From the NCBI RefSeq assembly GCF_030433645.1, contig NZ_JAROCG010000001.1:1550001-1614000 (forward strand): DNA of 64,000 nucleotides. The letters run 5' to 3'. The DNA is from Arthrobacter burdickii. GTDB taxonomy: Bacteria > Actinomycetota > Actinomycetes > Actinomycetales > Micrococcaceae. This document shows, one piece after another, positions 34,890 through 42,507 of the stretch (position 1 is its first letter; each line of letters starts with the position of its first letter). The notes beneath the pieces were generated by a model. That model was not told the origin of the DNA and made no database searches. It worked only from the letters and a program-made list of their open reading frames with translations. Both the position numbers and the translations under genes were made by a program.

Positions 34890-35597
34890 TCAGGCGTCCT
34901 GGTTGACCGGGCTGCGGTCCTCCGGCAGGCGCGTCAGCGTGAAGCGGTACCCGACGTTCCGCACCGTCCCGATCAGCTGCTCATGGTCCGCTCCCAGCTT
35001 CGCCCGGAGGCGCCGGACGTGGACGTCGACGGTGCGCGTGCCGCCGTAGTAGTCGTAGCCCCACACCTCGTGCAGGAGCTGGTCCCGGGTGAAGACACGT
35101 CCCGGATGCTGCGCCAGGTACTTGAGGAGCTCGAACTCCTTGTACGTCAGGTTCAGCGGTTCGCCGCCGACCCGTGCCGTGTAGCTTGCCTCGTCGATCA
35201 CCACGCCGGACGCGTGGATCTCGGCGCTCGTCTCCTCGCTCGCCGCCGTCGACCGCGCGATGACGAGGCGCAGCCGCGCCTCCACTTCCGCCGGGCCGGC
35301 CGAGTCGAGGACGACGTCGTCCGCGAGCCAGTTGGCCGCCACCGCCGCCATGCCACCCTCGGTGAGGACGAGTACCAGGGGCGCGCTCAGGCCGGTGGCC
35401 TTGAGGAGCTGGGTGAGGGACCGGGCGCCGACCAGGTCCTTGCGCGCGTCCACCAGGACGACGTCGCAGGGTTCGGTCTCGAGGAGTGCCGTGGGCTCCG
35501 CCGCGAGGATGTGCACCTTGTGGTTGAGCAGTTCGAGGGCCGGCAGGATGTCGACCGACGAGCCGGTGGTGTTGGTGAGCATCAGGATGTGCGGCAT
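34890..35597 (-). CDS. glnR: GlnR-like OmpR-class nitrogen regulator
   Basis: The 235-residue regulator matches actinobacterial GlnR, the global nitrogen activator. The receiver-like domain (1-115) starts [21 protein letters not shown] without the usual acidic pair, has [10 protein letters not shown] near 50 and [12 protein letters not shown] near 77, and lacks the receiver Lys-Pro. This makes it an atypical, probably phosphorylation-independent receiver, as known for GlnR. The wHTH domain (about 130-225) shows [26 protein letters not shown] and [18 protein letters not shown] lies four bases before the ATG. Location next to mshD matches Mycobacterium, where glnR and mshD are neighbours. Confidence 0.88.
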   Translation of the reverse strand: MPHILMLTNTTGSSVDILPALELLNHKVHILAAEPTALLETEPCDVVLVDARKDLVGARSLTQLLKATGLSAPLVLVLTEGGMAAVAANWLADDVVLDSAGPAEVEARLRLVIARSTAASEETSAEIHASGVVIDEASYTARVGGEPLNLTYKEFELLKYLAQHPGRVFTRDQLLHEVWGYDYYGGTRTVDVHVRRLRAKLGADHEQLIGTVRNVGYRFTLTRLPEDRSPVNQDA

Positions 35598-35779
35598 GGG
35601 TCCTCCACGGATCGGGTATGCGCATCATCGGGCAGCGGTGCCCTCGTTCCCGGAACCGGTGGCGAGGGCGGTAGAGATTTCGACAAGTATAGCCGCAGCC
35701 GTGTGATCGGCCGCACGTGCGGCGTATCGGCGCGGGCCGGTTTTCCCGTCCGAAGTACCGGTAGGGCAGTATTGCTGGA

Positions 35780-36532
35780 GTGAAGAGGACGAGCGTGGCC
35801 ACTGCGGCCGGAGCCGCGGCCGTGGCGGCAGGCGCCATCGTCGCGTCCTCGTACGCCTCCCTGCAGATCACTGCCATCACCGCCGGCGCGGCCTGCGTCC
35901 TGGCCGCCATCGGGTGGCCCGCCATCCTTCGCGTCCCCGCCAGGAAGAGCCAGACGGCGGCCATCGGGCTCAGCGCCCTGCTGGCCATGGTCCTGACGGC
36001 CACCGTGCCCGGGCCGGCCTTCCTGGCCTGGTTCCCGGCGTCCGTGGCGCTCGGTGTCGGCGCGGTCTTCATGATCCAGCTTCTGCGCGGGACGGGCCAG
36101 AGCCACCGCCTGGAGTCCACCCTCGGTGCCAGTGCGGGCGTCATCGCCGTCGGCATGGGCTCCGGCTGGGCTGCAGCGGACCGCCTGGCCGCCAACGCGG
36201 CCGATTCCGGCATGATGCTCGTGACCGGGGTCAGCATCCTCGTCGCGATCGCCGTCTCCCTCCTGCCGCTCCCGGACCGGCTCGTGGCCCCCGCCGCCGT
36301 CGCCCTCGCGGCGCTCGCCGGGCCCCTCGGCGCACTGCTGTTCACCGACGTTCCCGAGCTCGCCGCGGCAGTGGTGGGACTCGCCTGCGGGGCCGTCATC
36401 GCCGGGACGCGCCGGCTTCTGGTCGGCCGCGAGGCGCCGCTGGACCCTCTCGCGGCCGTGGCGGCAGGCATCACCCCGGTGCTCGCGATCGGCTCCGTGG
36501 TCTACTTCCTCGACAAGCTCTTCCTGTCCTGA
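35780..36532 (+). CDS. Hypothetical polytopic membrane protein
   Basis: The function is not recognised. The 250-residue product has seven or eight hydrophobic segments spread over nearly its whole length, short loops and no obvious catalytic motif. The N-terminus is basic (MKRTSVATAAG). The start is taken as the GTG at 35780; a second GTG 15 bases downstream is possible. It is divergent from glnR with a 182-base intergenic region and is followed by a 37-residue membrane peptide with its own promoter. Confidence 0.6.
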   Translation: MKRTSVATAAGAAAVAAGAIVASSYASLQITAITAGAACVLAAIGWPAILRVPARKSQTAAIGLSALLAMVLTATVPGPAFLAWFPASVALGVGAVFMIQLLRGTGQSHRLESTLGASAGVIAVGMGSGWAAADRLAANAADSGMMLVTGVSILVAIAVSLLPLPDRLVAPAAVALAALAGPLGALLFTDVPELAAAVVGLACGAVIAGTRRLLVGREAPLDPLAAVAAGITPVLAIGSVVYFLDKLFLS

Positions 36533-36595
36533 GCACGGATCAGGGCGCCGGTGCCACCCTGCGGTCCAGCGTCCCGTGCTGTCCGGAGCGGGCGT

Positions 36596-36601
36596 TAGGA
36601 T
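36596..36601 (+). promoter_or_regulatory. Leaderless-type -10 element for the 37-aa peptide
   Basis: TAGGAT lies six bases before the ATG at 36608 and no Shine-Dalgarno is visible. Confidence 0.55.
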
Positions 36602-36607
36602 GGAAGC

Positions 36608-36721
36608 ATGTCCATCCTCGCTCTTGAAATCTTCTTCATCTCGCTGCTGGTCGTCGCCGGTCTCGGCATGGCGGGTTTCGCAGCCCTCGTCATCACGCGC
36701 CTGTACAAGGGCCAGAAGTAG
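36608..36721 (+). CDS. 37-residue single-helix membrane peptide
   Basis: This short frame (ATG at 36608, TAG at 36719-36721) encodes MSILALEIFFISLLVVAGLG followed by a further 17 residues that end in a basic LYKGQK tail. One transmembrane helix covers nearly the whole peptide. It is supported by a promoter element at the leaderless distance, by codon usage (mostly G/C third positions) and by a clean intergenic location 21 bases before the nitrobindin gene. The function is unknown; small membrane peptides of this kind often modulate larger membrane proteins. Confidence 0.6.
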   Translation: MSILALEIFFISLLVVAGLGMAGFAALVITRLYKGQK

Positions 36722-36742
36722 CCGACTGACCCCGGAGTACCC

Positions 36743-37342
36743 ATGTCGATTGACCTGCCCACCGACCTGACGCCCGAGCTCGTCCCACTGTCGTGGCTCC
36801 TCGGAACCTGGGAGGGGACCGGGATGCTCGGCGAGGGCACGGCAGACTCGGAGCGCTTCTCACAGCGCGTCGTGTTCTCGCAGAACGGCCTCCCGTACCT
36901 GCAGTACAGCGCCGAATCGTGGCTCATCGACGAGCAGGGCTCGCAGTTGCGCCCGCTCTCGGTCGAGACGGGCTTCTGGGCGCTCGACCGCAAACTGAAC
37001 GACGCCGACGTCGGCCCCGGCCTGAGCCCCGCGGACATCGTCCCGGCCCTCAAGACCGCCGACGAGGTCGAGCAGTTCCGCAATGACGCCGGTGGCTTCG
37101 ACATCACGGCCACCATCGTCCACCCCGGCGGTATCGCCGAGCTCTACTACGGGAGCATCAAGGGCCCGCAGATCCAGCTCAGCACCGACCTCGTGATGCG
37201 CGGCCAGCACTCCAAGGAGTACACCGCCGCCACGCGCCTGTTCGGGCTCGTCGAGGGCAACCTGTACTGGCGCTGGGACGTCGCCGCGGACGGCAACTCG
37301 CTCGAGGCGCACGCCTCCGCCATCCTGAAGAAAGCCTCCTGA
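36743..37342 (+). CDS. Nitrobindin-like (FABP/DUF1794) heme-binding protein
   Basis: The 199-residue protein is of the bacterial nitrobindin/FABP-like family (mycobacterial Rv0813c type). The fingerprint LSWLLGTWEGTGMLGEG lies at residues 16-32 and the C-terminal LEAHASAILKK carries the His expected to ligate heme. Family members form a beta-barrel that binds ferric heme and can convert peroxynitrite to nitrate. It starts 21 bases behind the 37-residue peptide and shares the neighbourhood with glnR and mshD, as in Mycobacterium. Confidence 0.87.
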   Translation: MSIDLPTDLTPELVPLSWLLGTWEGTGMLGEGTADSERFSQRVVFSQNGLPYLQYSAESWLIDEQGSQLRPLSVETGFWALDRKLNDADVGPGLSPADIVPALKTADEVEQFRNDAGGFDITATIVHPGGIAELYYGSIKGPQIQLSTDLVMRGQHSKEYTAATRLFGLVEGNLYWRWDVAADGNSLEAHASAILKKAS

Positions 37343-37454
37343 CCGAGGAGCACCCTGCCGTCGCGTCCCCGCGGGGTCGCGTACCCCCGTGCGGCCACGC
37401 CGCACCCCATCAGCTGACGCAGGAATAGTCCTGCCCGGAAGGCGTTATACCGTC

Positions 37455-38543
37455 ATGATCCCAAGCCCCCTCCTGAACCGTCCCGGTGCCGTCGAGGGTG
37501 GCGGACCGGACACCGGCGTCGCCGCCCACTACGGCGACCCCTTCCGTGAACAGCGCTTCCTCGCCGACGGTCAGGCCGTCGTCGACCTCTCGCACCGCGG
37601 CGTCGTGACGGTCTCCGGGCCCGATCGCCTCAGCTGGCTCAACACACTGTCCTCGCAGCTGCTCCTCGGCCTCCAGCCCGGACAGAGCTCCGAGACGCTG
37701 CTCCTCACCGTGCAGGGCCGCATCGAGCACTCGGTCCATGTCGTAGACGACGGCGCCGTCGCCTGGCTCATCACCGAAGGGAGCGAGGCAGCACCGCTCG
37801 CCGCCTGGCTCGAGCGCATGAAGTTCATGCTCCGCGTCGAGGTCACGGACGCCACCGATGCATGGGCCGTCCTCGGCGCGACCCGGGCCCTGCCCGAACT
37901 GGGCGACGACGTCCTCGTCTGGGACGATCCGTGGCCCTCCACCGGGTCGGGCGGCTATGCCTACTCGACGGTCGACGACGCCGGACACCCGGGACGGGAA
38001 CGGCCCTGGTTCGAGTACCTCGTGCCGCGTGACGGCCTGGAAGCGGCGGTCACGTCCTCGGGGCTCGCCCTCGCCGGTTCTCTCGCGGCCGAGGCCCTGC
38101 GCATCGCCGCCTGGCGGCCGCGACACGGCTTCGAGACGGATGAGAAGACGATCCCGCACGAACTCGACCTCCTGCGCACCGCCGTACACCTCGCGAAGGG
38201 GTGCTACAAGGGGCAGGAGACCATCGCCCGCGTCCACAACCTCGGTCACCCGCCACGCCGGCTGACCTTCCTCCACCTCGACGGCAGCCAGCACACGCTC
38301 CCGGCCGTAGGGAGCGCCGTCCTCAGCGAGGGCCGCACCGTGGGCCGCGTGACGTCGGTCGGCCATCACTACGAGATGGGACCGATCGCCCTCGCCGTGC
38401 TCAAGCGCTCCGCCGACGCCTCCGCCGACCTCCTGGTGCAGGACGGCGAAGAGATGTACGCGGCAGGCCAGGAGGTCATCGTGGCACCGGACGCCGGGCA
38501 GGTCGTCGGGCGCGCTACGGGATTCCTGAAGGGGCCGCGATGA
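37455..38543 (+). CDS. ygfZ: Folate-binding YgfZ/GcvT-like protein
   Basis: The 362-residue protein belongs to the YgfZ family, tetrahydrofolate-dependent proteins that help assemble or repair some Fe-S enzymes. The diagnostic motif KGCYKGQET with the conserved Cys is at about residues 247-255. The GcvT-like N-terminal part includes VDLSHRGVVTVSGPDRLSWLNTLSSQ. The ATG at 37455 starts MIPSPLLNRPG; the frame is open earlier but without family resemblance. Its stop overlaps the start of the ankyrin protein by four bases. Confidence 0.9.
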   Translation: MIPSPLLNRPGAVEGGGPDTGVAAHYGDPFREQRFLADGQAVVDLSHRGVVTVSGPDRLSWLNTLSSQLLLGLQPGQSSETLLLTVQGRIEHSVHVVDDGAVAWLITEGSEAAPLAAWLERMKFMLRVEVTDATDAWAVLGATRALPELGDDVLVWDDPWPSTGSGGYAYSTVDDAGHPGRERPWFEYLVPRDGLEAAVTSSGLALAGSLAAEALRIAAWRPRHGFETDEKTIPHELDLLRTAVHLAKGCYKGQETIARVHNLGHPPRRLTFLHLDGSQHTLPAVGSAVLSEGRTVGRVTSVGHHYEMGPIALAVLKRSADASADLLVQDGEEMYAAGQEVIVAPDAGQVVGRATGFLKGPR

Positions 38544-39058
38544 GCGCCGGGAACGACGGCGGTGCGGGCTCGAACACCGACTCCGGAGTGAACACCGATG
38601 CGGGTAGGGACGGCGGTGCGGGCATGAATGCCGACGCAGGTAGGGACGGCGACGCAGGACCGGGCGGAACCGGCGACGACGCGGGGGCGGCGGCCGCGAT
38701 TGCCCTGGCCCACGCGCTGTTCGATGCTGCCCGCCAAGGGGACAGCGCGCTCCTGATGCGGTACCTCGACGCAGGAGTTCCGTTCACGCTCACCAACACC
38801 GCCGGCGACAGCCTGCTCATGCTCGCCGCCTACAACGGGCACCCGGCCATCGTGCGCGACCTCCTGAACCGCGGCGCCGATGCCGACCAGGCCAACGACC
38901 GCGGGCAGACGCCCCTGGCGGGCGCCGTCTTCAAGGGGCACACGGACGTGGTCCGGCTCCTCGTCGACGCCGGAGCGGACCCCGACGCGGGGACCCCGTC
39001 CGCCCGTGCCGCTGCCGAGATGTTCGGCCGGACGGAGCTCGTCGAGCTGTTCGGCTAG
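38540..39058 (+). CDS. Ankyrin-repeat protein with low-complexity N-terminus
   Basis: The 172-residue protein has an N-terminal Gly/Asp/Asn-rich stretch (about 1-48), built from imperfect repeats of DAGRDGGAG-type units. Three ankyrin repeats follow at about 58-165 (GDSALLMRYLDAGVPFTLTN, GDSLLMLAAYNGHPAIVRDL, GQTPLAGAVFKGHTDVVRLL). It should mediate a protein contact. The ATG overlaps the ygfZ stop by four bases, so it is translationally coupled and may work with YgfZ. Its partner is unknown. Confidence 0.82.
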   Translation: MSAGNDGGAGSNTDSGVNTDAGRDGGAGMNADAGRDGDAGPGGTGDDAGAAAAIALAHALFDAARQGDSALLMRYLDAGVPFTLTNTAGDSLLMLAAYNGHPAIVRDLLNRGADADQANDRGQTPLAGAVFKGHTDVVRLLVDAGADPDAGTPSARAAAEMFGRTELVELFG

Positions 39059-39074
39059 TTATACCCACCGCTGC

Positions 39075-39446
39075 CTACAGGGCCCACTCGGTGGCGCGTC
39101 CCCAGGCCACGAACAGCGCGAGCAGCAGAGCAACGATGTTGATGGTGAATCCCTTTTCGCCCCGCGAGAGGTGGAACGCGATCGACAGCGCCATGATCAG
39201 CGCCAGCCCGATTGCTGCTGCCGGGATCAGGAACGTGGCCACCCGGAAGATCCCGGGGAGGATCAGCCCCAGAGCACCCAGGATCTCGAACACACCAGCA
39301 GTGCGCGCGTAGCCCGGCTTGTCGTTCACCCAGGTCATCCCCTGCCGGGACGAGAGCTTGTCGATGGGCTGGAAGGTCTTCGCGACGCCGGCAGCGAGGA
39401 AGAAGGCTGCTAGCGCACCGGCCACGATCCACAAGGCGATATGCAT
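39075..39446 (-). CDS. DoxX-family membrane protein
   Basis: The 123-residue protein has four transmembrane helices and DoxX-like features: IVAGALAAFFLAAGVAKTF in helix 1, GYARTAGVFEILGALGLILPG in helix 2, and AIAFHLSRGEK before helix 4. DoxX-like proteins are linked to thiol and redox stress in actinobacteria. GGAGGAG lies six bases before the ATG. It is convergent with the ankyrin gene. Confidence 0.82.
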   Translation of the reverse strand: MHIALWIVAGALAAFFLAAGVAKTFQPIDKLSSRQGMTWVNDKPGYARTAGVFEILGALGLILPGIFRVATFLIPAAAIGLALIMALSIAFHLSRGEKGFTINIVALLLALFVAWGRATEWAL

Positions 39447-39623
39447 GACTTCTCCTCCCGAAGCCCCGACAGGGTAAGCATGCGCCCCTCGGGGTGCATT
39501 GGCTACGGGTTCGCACCGGGGAAAAGTCGGGGAAGGCAGCAGCAGGGGACTGCGGCGTTCGTCCCTTGCACAGCGTCCCCGGCGCCGCGCGGACACCGTC
39601 CGTCGAGTACCCGCACCCCGAGT

Positions 39624-39653
39624 ACCCGCGCCGGGTTTTTCCCCGGCGCGGGT
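39624..39653 (-). terminator. Terminator of the pfkA-GNAT operon
   Basis: A 12-bp GC-rich stem (39624-39635 with 39642-39653) encloses a T-rich loop and touches the stop codon of the minus-strand GNAT gene. Confidence 0.65.
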
Positions 39654-40372
39654 CAGCTGTCGAGTAGCACCGATGTCTGCGTCCCGGCGAAGGCGAACCC
39701 CGCACGGCGGGCGGTCCGCTGGGATGCGGTGTTGTCGGTCCTCGCGCGCCACTGCGGGACCAGTCCTGCGGCCATGGCCTCCTCGACGGCCACGGCAGTG
39801 ATGCGCTGGGCGTGGCCCTTCCGTCGATGCTCGGGCGGCGTCAGGACCGCGAGATGGGCCAGGATGCCCTCCCAGATGTCGTAGCCCGCGCCGGCCAGGG
39901 GAGTCGGTTCGTCCGTCTCCTGGTCGCCCTCGTCGACGAGGACGAACGGGTGCTCCACGCCGCTGAGATCCGCCTCGGCGACGTCGTCGGGCGGGCACAG
40001 CCGCTCGAGCGCCCGGACGAGGCCCGCCTCGCTGGACACGACGGCCGACGGGCCCTCGAACTCGGGCAGGGCATCGCAGAAGTAGAGCTGCGCCTCGCCG
40101 AGGCCGCGCCCGCCGTGGTCGCGGCTGAGCGTGAGCAGGGTCGAGGAGCTGCGCAGTTCCAGGGCCGGTAGGTGCCTCCCCGCGTCGACGGCCCACCCCG
40201 GGCCCCGAAGGACCTCCCGGCCGAACAGCGTCACGAAGGTCAGCACCGGGGCGTCGTCGTCGATGCTGTACAGGCGGCCCTCGCCGCCGTCGGCGAGGGC
40301 GTCGTCGTCGAGCCCCAGCAGACGCGACCAGGCGAGCTGGATGATCGAGACCGTCCCGGGGTCGAGTTCCAC
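39653..40372 (-). CDS. GNAT-family N-acetyltransferase-like protein
   Basis: The 239-residue protein carries a C-terminal GNAT fold (about 150-235): YDIWEGILAHLAVLTPPEHRRKGHAQRI contains the acetyl-CoA pyrophosphate loop and TDNTASQRTARRAGF the final helix. The N-terminal 130 residues are unassigned. The GTG start (complement 40370-40372) has GAGG that overlaps the pfkA stop region and is seven bases behind it, so the gene is co-transcribed with pfkA. Substrate unknown. Confidence 0.72.
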   Translation of the reverse strand: MELDPGTVSIIQLAWSRLLGLDDDALADGGEGRLYSIDDDAPVLTFVTLFGREVLRGPGWAVDAGRHLPALELRSSSTLLTLSRDHGGRGLGEAQLYFCDALPEFEGPSAVVSSEAGLVRALERLCPPDDVAEADLSGVEHPFVLVDEGDQETDEPTPLAGAGYDIWEGILAHLAVLTPPEHRRKGHAQRITAVAVEEAMAAGLVPQWRARTDNTASQRTARRAGFAFAGTQTSVLLDS

Positions 40373-40379
40373 GGGGACC

Positions 40380-41405
40380 TCAGCCGAACAGGATCGCGGC
40401 TTCGTCGTAGCGGTGCTGCGGAACCCGCTTGAGGTTGCCGAGCGCCGCCTCGAAGCCGACATGCGCGATCTCGGTGCCGTGGAGCGAGACCATGGTGCCC
40501 CACAGTTCGTCCTTCACGGAGTCGACGGCGGCCATCCCGAGGCGGGTGGCGAGCACGCGGTCGAACGACGTCGGGACGCCGCCGCGCTGGATGTGGCCGA
40601 GGATGGTCGCGCGGGTCTCGATACCCGTGCGTGCTTCCAGCTCCGGTGCGAGCTGGTCGGCGATGCCACCCAGACGGGGGCGGCCGAACGTGTCCAGACC
40701 ACGCTCGGAGTGCGCCTGCTCCATGTGGGAGGGCACGAAGCCCTCGGCGACGACGACGAGGGGCGCGCGTCCTCGGGCGTTCGCGGTCGCGACCCACTCG
40801 GCGATCTGCTCGATGCTGGTCTGCTGCTCGGGGATCAGGATGGCGTGGGCGCCCGAGGCCATGCCGGCGTGCAGGGCGATCCAGCCCACGTGCCGGCCCA
40901 TGACCTCCGCGATCATGCAGCGACTGTGCGATTCGCCGGTGGTGCGGAGCCGGTCGATCGCCTCGGTCGCGATCTGGACAGCCGTGTCGAAACCGAAGGT
41001 GTAATCGGTGGCGTCGAGGTCGTTGTCGACCGTTTTGGGGACTCCGACGATCTTCAGGCCGAGGTCCGTGAGCCGCTTCGCCGCGGCGAGGGTGCCTTCA
41101 CCGCCGATCGCGATCATCGCGTCGATGCCGAGGCGCGCCATGTTCTCCTTGATGGCCTCCGCTCCGCCCTTGCCCTCGAAGGGATTGGTGCGCGAGGTGC
41201 CGAGGATCGTGCCGCCCTGCTTGGAGATGCCGCGCACTGCGTGGCGGGGAAGGTCGATGATGTCGCCCTCGACGACGCCACGCCAGCCATCACGGAATCC
41301 GACGAACTCCTGCTCGTGCACCTTGATGCCCTTGAGCACCGCGCCGCGGATGACGGCATTCAGCCCGGGGCAGTCGCCGCCGCTGGTGAGGATTCCGATC
41401 TTCAT
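40380..41405 (-). CDS. pfkA: 6-phosphofructokinase (group III, GGEGT/PKTVDND type)
   Basis: The 341-residue enzyme phosphorylates fructose 6-phosphate in glycolysis. The N-terminus is IGILTSGGDCPGLNAVIRG; IAIGGEGTLAAA near residue 100 and VGVPKTVDNDLDATD near 122 are the phosphoryl-donor and catalytic motifs. A Gly in the first and Lys in the second is the actinobacterial group III pattern, intermediate between ATP- and pyrophosphate-dependent enzymes; characterised members use ATP or both. Later motifs are AEVMGRHVGWIA and GHIQRGG. GAAGGAA lies before the ATG. Phosphoryl donor preference cannot be read with certainty. Confidence 0.92.
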   Translation of the reverse strand: MKIGILTSGGDCPGLNAVIRGAVLKGIKVHEQEFVGFRDGWRGVVEGDIIDLPRHAVRGISKQGGTILGTSRTNPFEGKGGAEAIKENMARLGIDAMIAIGGEGTLAAAKRLTDLGLKIVGVPKTVDNDLDATDYTFGFDTAVQIATEAIDRLRTTGESHSRCMIAEVMGRHVGWIALHAGMASGAHAILIPEQQTSIEQIAEWVATANARGRAPLVVVAEGFVPSHMEQAHSERGLDTFGRPRLGGIADQLAPELEARTGIETRATILGHIQRGGVPTSFDRVLATRLGMAAVDSVKDELWGTMVSLHGTEIAHVGFEAALGNLKRVPQHRYDEAAILFG

Positions 41406-41564
41406 GTGGCTGGGGTTCCTTCGACGAGGGGGGTGGATGATCCTGGGGGAGCACGCCGTCGGGCCCAGCTATGATTCTAGACACACCGCGGAAGCCCACC
41501 CGACTGCGTCACATCGGCCTCCGGCCCGCACCCCTCCCTGCGCCGCGCCCGTCCCGGAACCACG

Positions 41565-41570
41565 TAGGCT
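41565..41570 (+). promoter_or_regulatory. Possible -10 element of the lyeJ-crtD operon
   Basis: TAGGCT lies about 70 bases before the GTG of the UbiA gene; no convincing -35 was seen. Confidence 0.35.
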
Positions 41571-41640
41571 GGGGGCACCCGGCGCACGAGCGGCCCAGAC
41601 CCGTCCGTTGCGCCCCCGCCGGTCCGAGGAGGACGCAGCA

Positions 41641-42507
41641 GTGCCCCAGGCAGGTTTCGCGCCAGCGGCGCTGCGCATGGTCCATATCTCCCGGCCGGTC
41701 CTCTGGATCAACACCCTGGGCACCGGCGTCGTCGGCATGTGGCTCACGGGCACCTTCTGGGACGCGGGAGTCCTCGCCCTCCTGGTCTGGCTCACGCTGC
41801 CGTTCAACCTGCTCATCTACGGCGTGAACGACATCTTCGACCAGGACACCGACGCACTCAACCCGCGCAAGGGATCGCTCGAGGGCGCCCGGATCCGCGC
41901 CTCCGAGGTCCGGGCCATCTGGCTCTGGGTCCTCGTCACCAACGTGCCGTTCCTCGTCTGGTTCGTGGTGACGCTGACCCCGGCGGCGCTCGCCTGGATC
42001 GCGCTGTACGCGCTCGTCTTCGTCTTCTACTCCACGCCACCACTGCGCTTCAAGGCCCGGCCCTACCTCGATTCGATCAGCAACGCCGCCTACGCCTTCC
42101 CCCTGGTCTTCGTGCCCTATGCGCTCGGCGACGAGCCGGTCTGGGCCGCCGCGATCGGCCTGATGGCCTGGAGCGCGGCCAAGCACACCTACGACGCCGT
42201 CCAGGACATCGACGAGGACAGGGGAGCGGGCATCACGACGACGGCGGTTCGGCTGGGCGCTCGCGGGGTCGTGGCCTGGAGCGGTGCGTGGTGGGCTGCG
42301 GCGACGGTGTGCTTCGCGCTCGTCAACATCCCGGTGGCCGTCGTGAACGCACTCATCGCCGGCTGGCTGCTCCTGGGCCTGTATCGCGACCCGCGCCCCG
42401 AGACGGGCCACCGGCTGTACCGGTACTCCATCGCCTTCCCCTACGTGGCCGGGACCGTCGCCGGCGTGCAGCTCGTGGCCGCCCTGACGCTGGGGCTCTA
42501 CCGGTGA
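41641..42507 (+). CDS. UbiA-family prenyltransferase, lycopene elongase (CrtEb/LyeJ-like)
   Basis: The 288-residue membrane protein of the UbiA superfamily has the first Asp-rich motif NDIFDQDTD (about residues 62-70) and the second DAVQDIDEDR (about 188-197), with YSTPPLRFKARP near 130 and about eight helices. UbiA members next to CrtD-like desaturases are lycopene elongases that add two C5 units to lycopene to give C50 carotenoids. The GTG start has GAGGAGGA eight bases upstream. Its stop overlaps the next start by four bases (GTGA). Context (CrtD-like neighbour, CruF-like gene 2.3 kb away) supports bacterioruberin-type elongation; a quinone role is less likely. Confidence 0.82.
   Translation: MPQAGFAPAALRMVHISRPVLWINTLGTGVVGMWLTGTFWDAGVLALLVWLTLPFNLLIYGVNDIFDQDTDALNPRKGSLEGARIRASEVRAIWLWVLVTNVPFLVWFVVTLTPAALAWIALYALVFVFYSTPPLRFKARPYLDSISNAAYAFPLVFVPYALGDEPVWAAAIGLMAWSAAKHTYDAVQDIDEDRGAGITTTAVRLGARGVVAWSGAWWAAATVCFALVNIPVAVVNALIAGWLLLGLYRDPRPETGHRLYRYSIAFPYVAGTVAGVQLVAALTLGLYR

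Noticed and set aside
38560-38680. Repeat-rich start of the ankyrin gene as a possible minisatellite
   Set aside because: The repeats are short, imperfect and encode a Gly/Asp-rich linker; they are kept within the gene and listed there.
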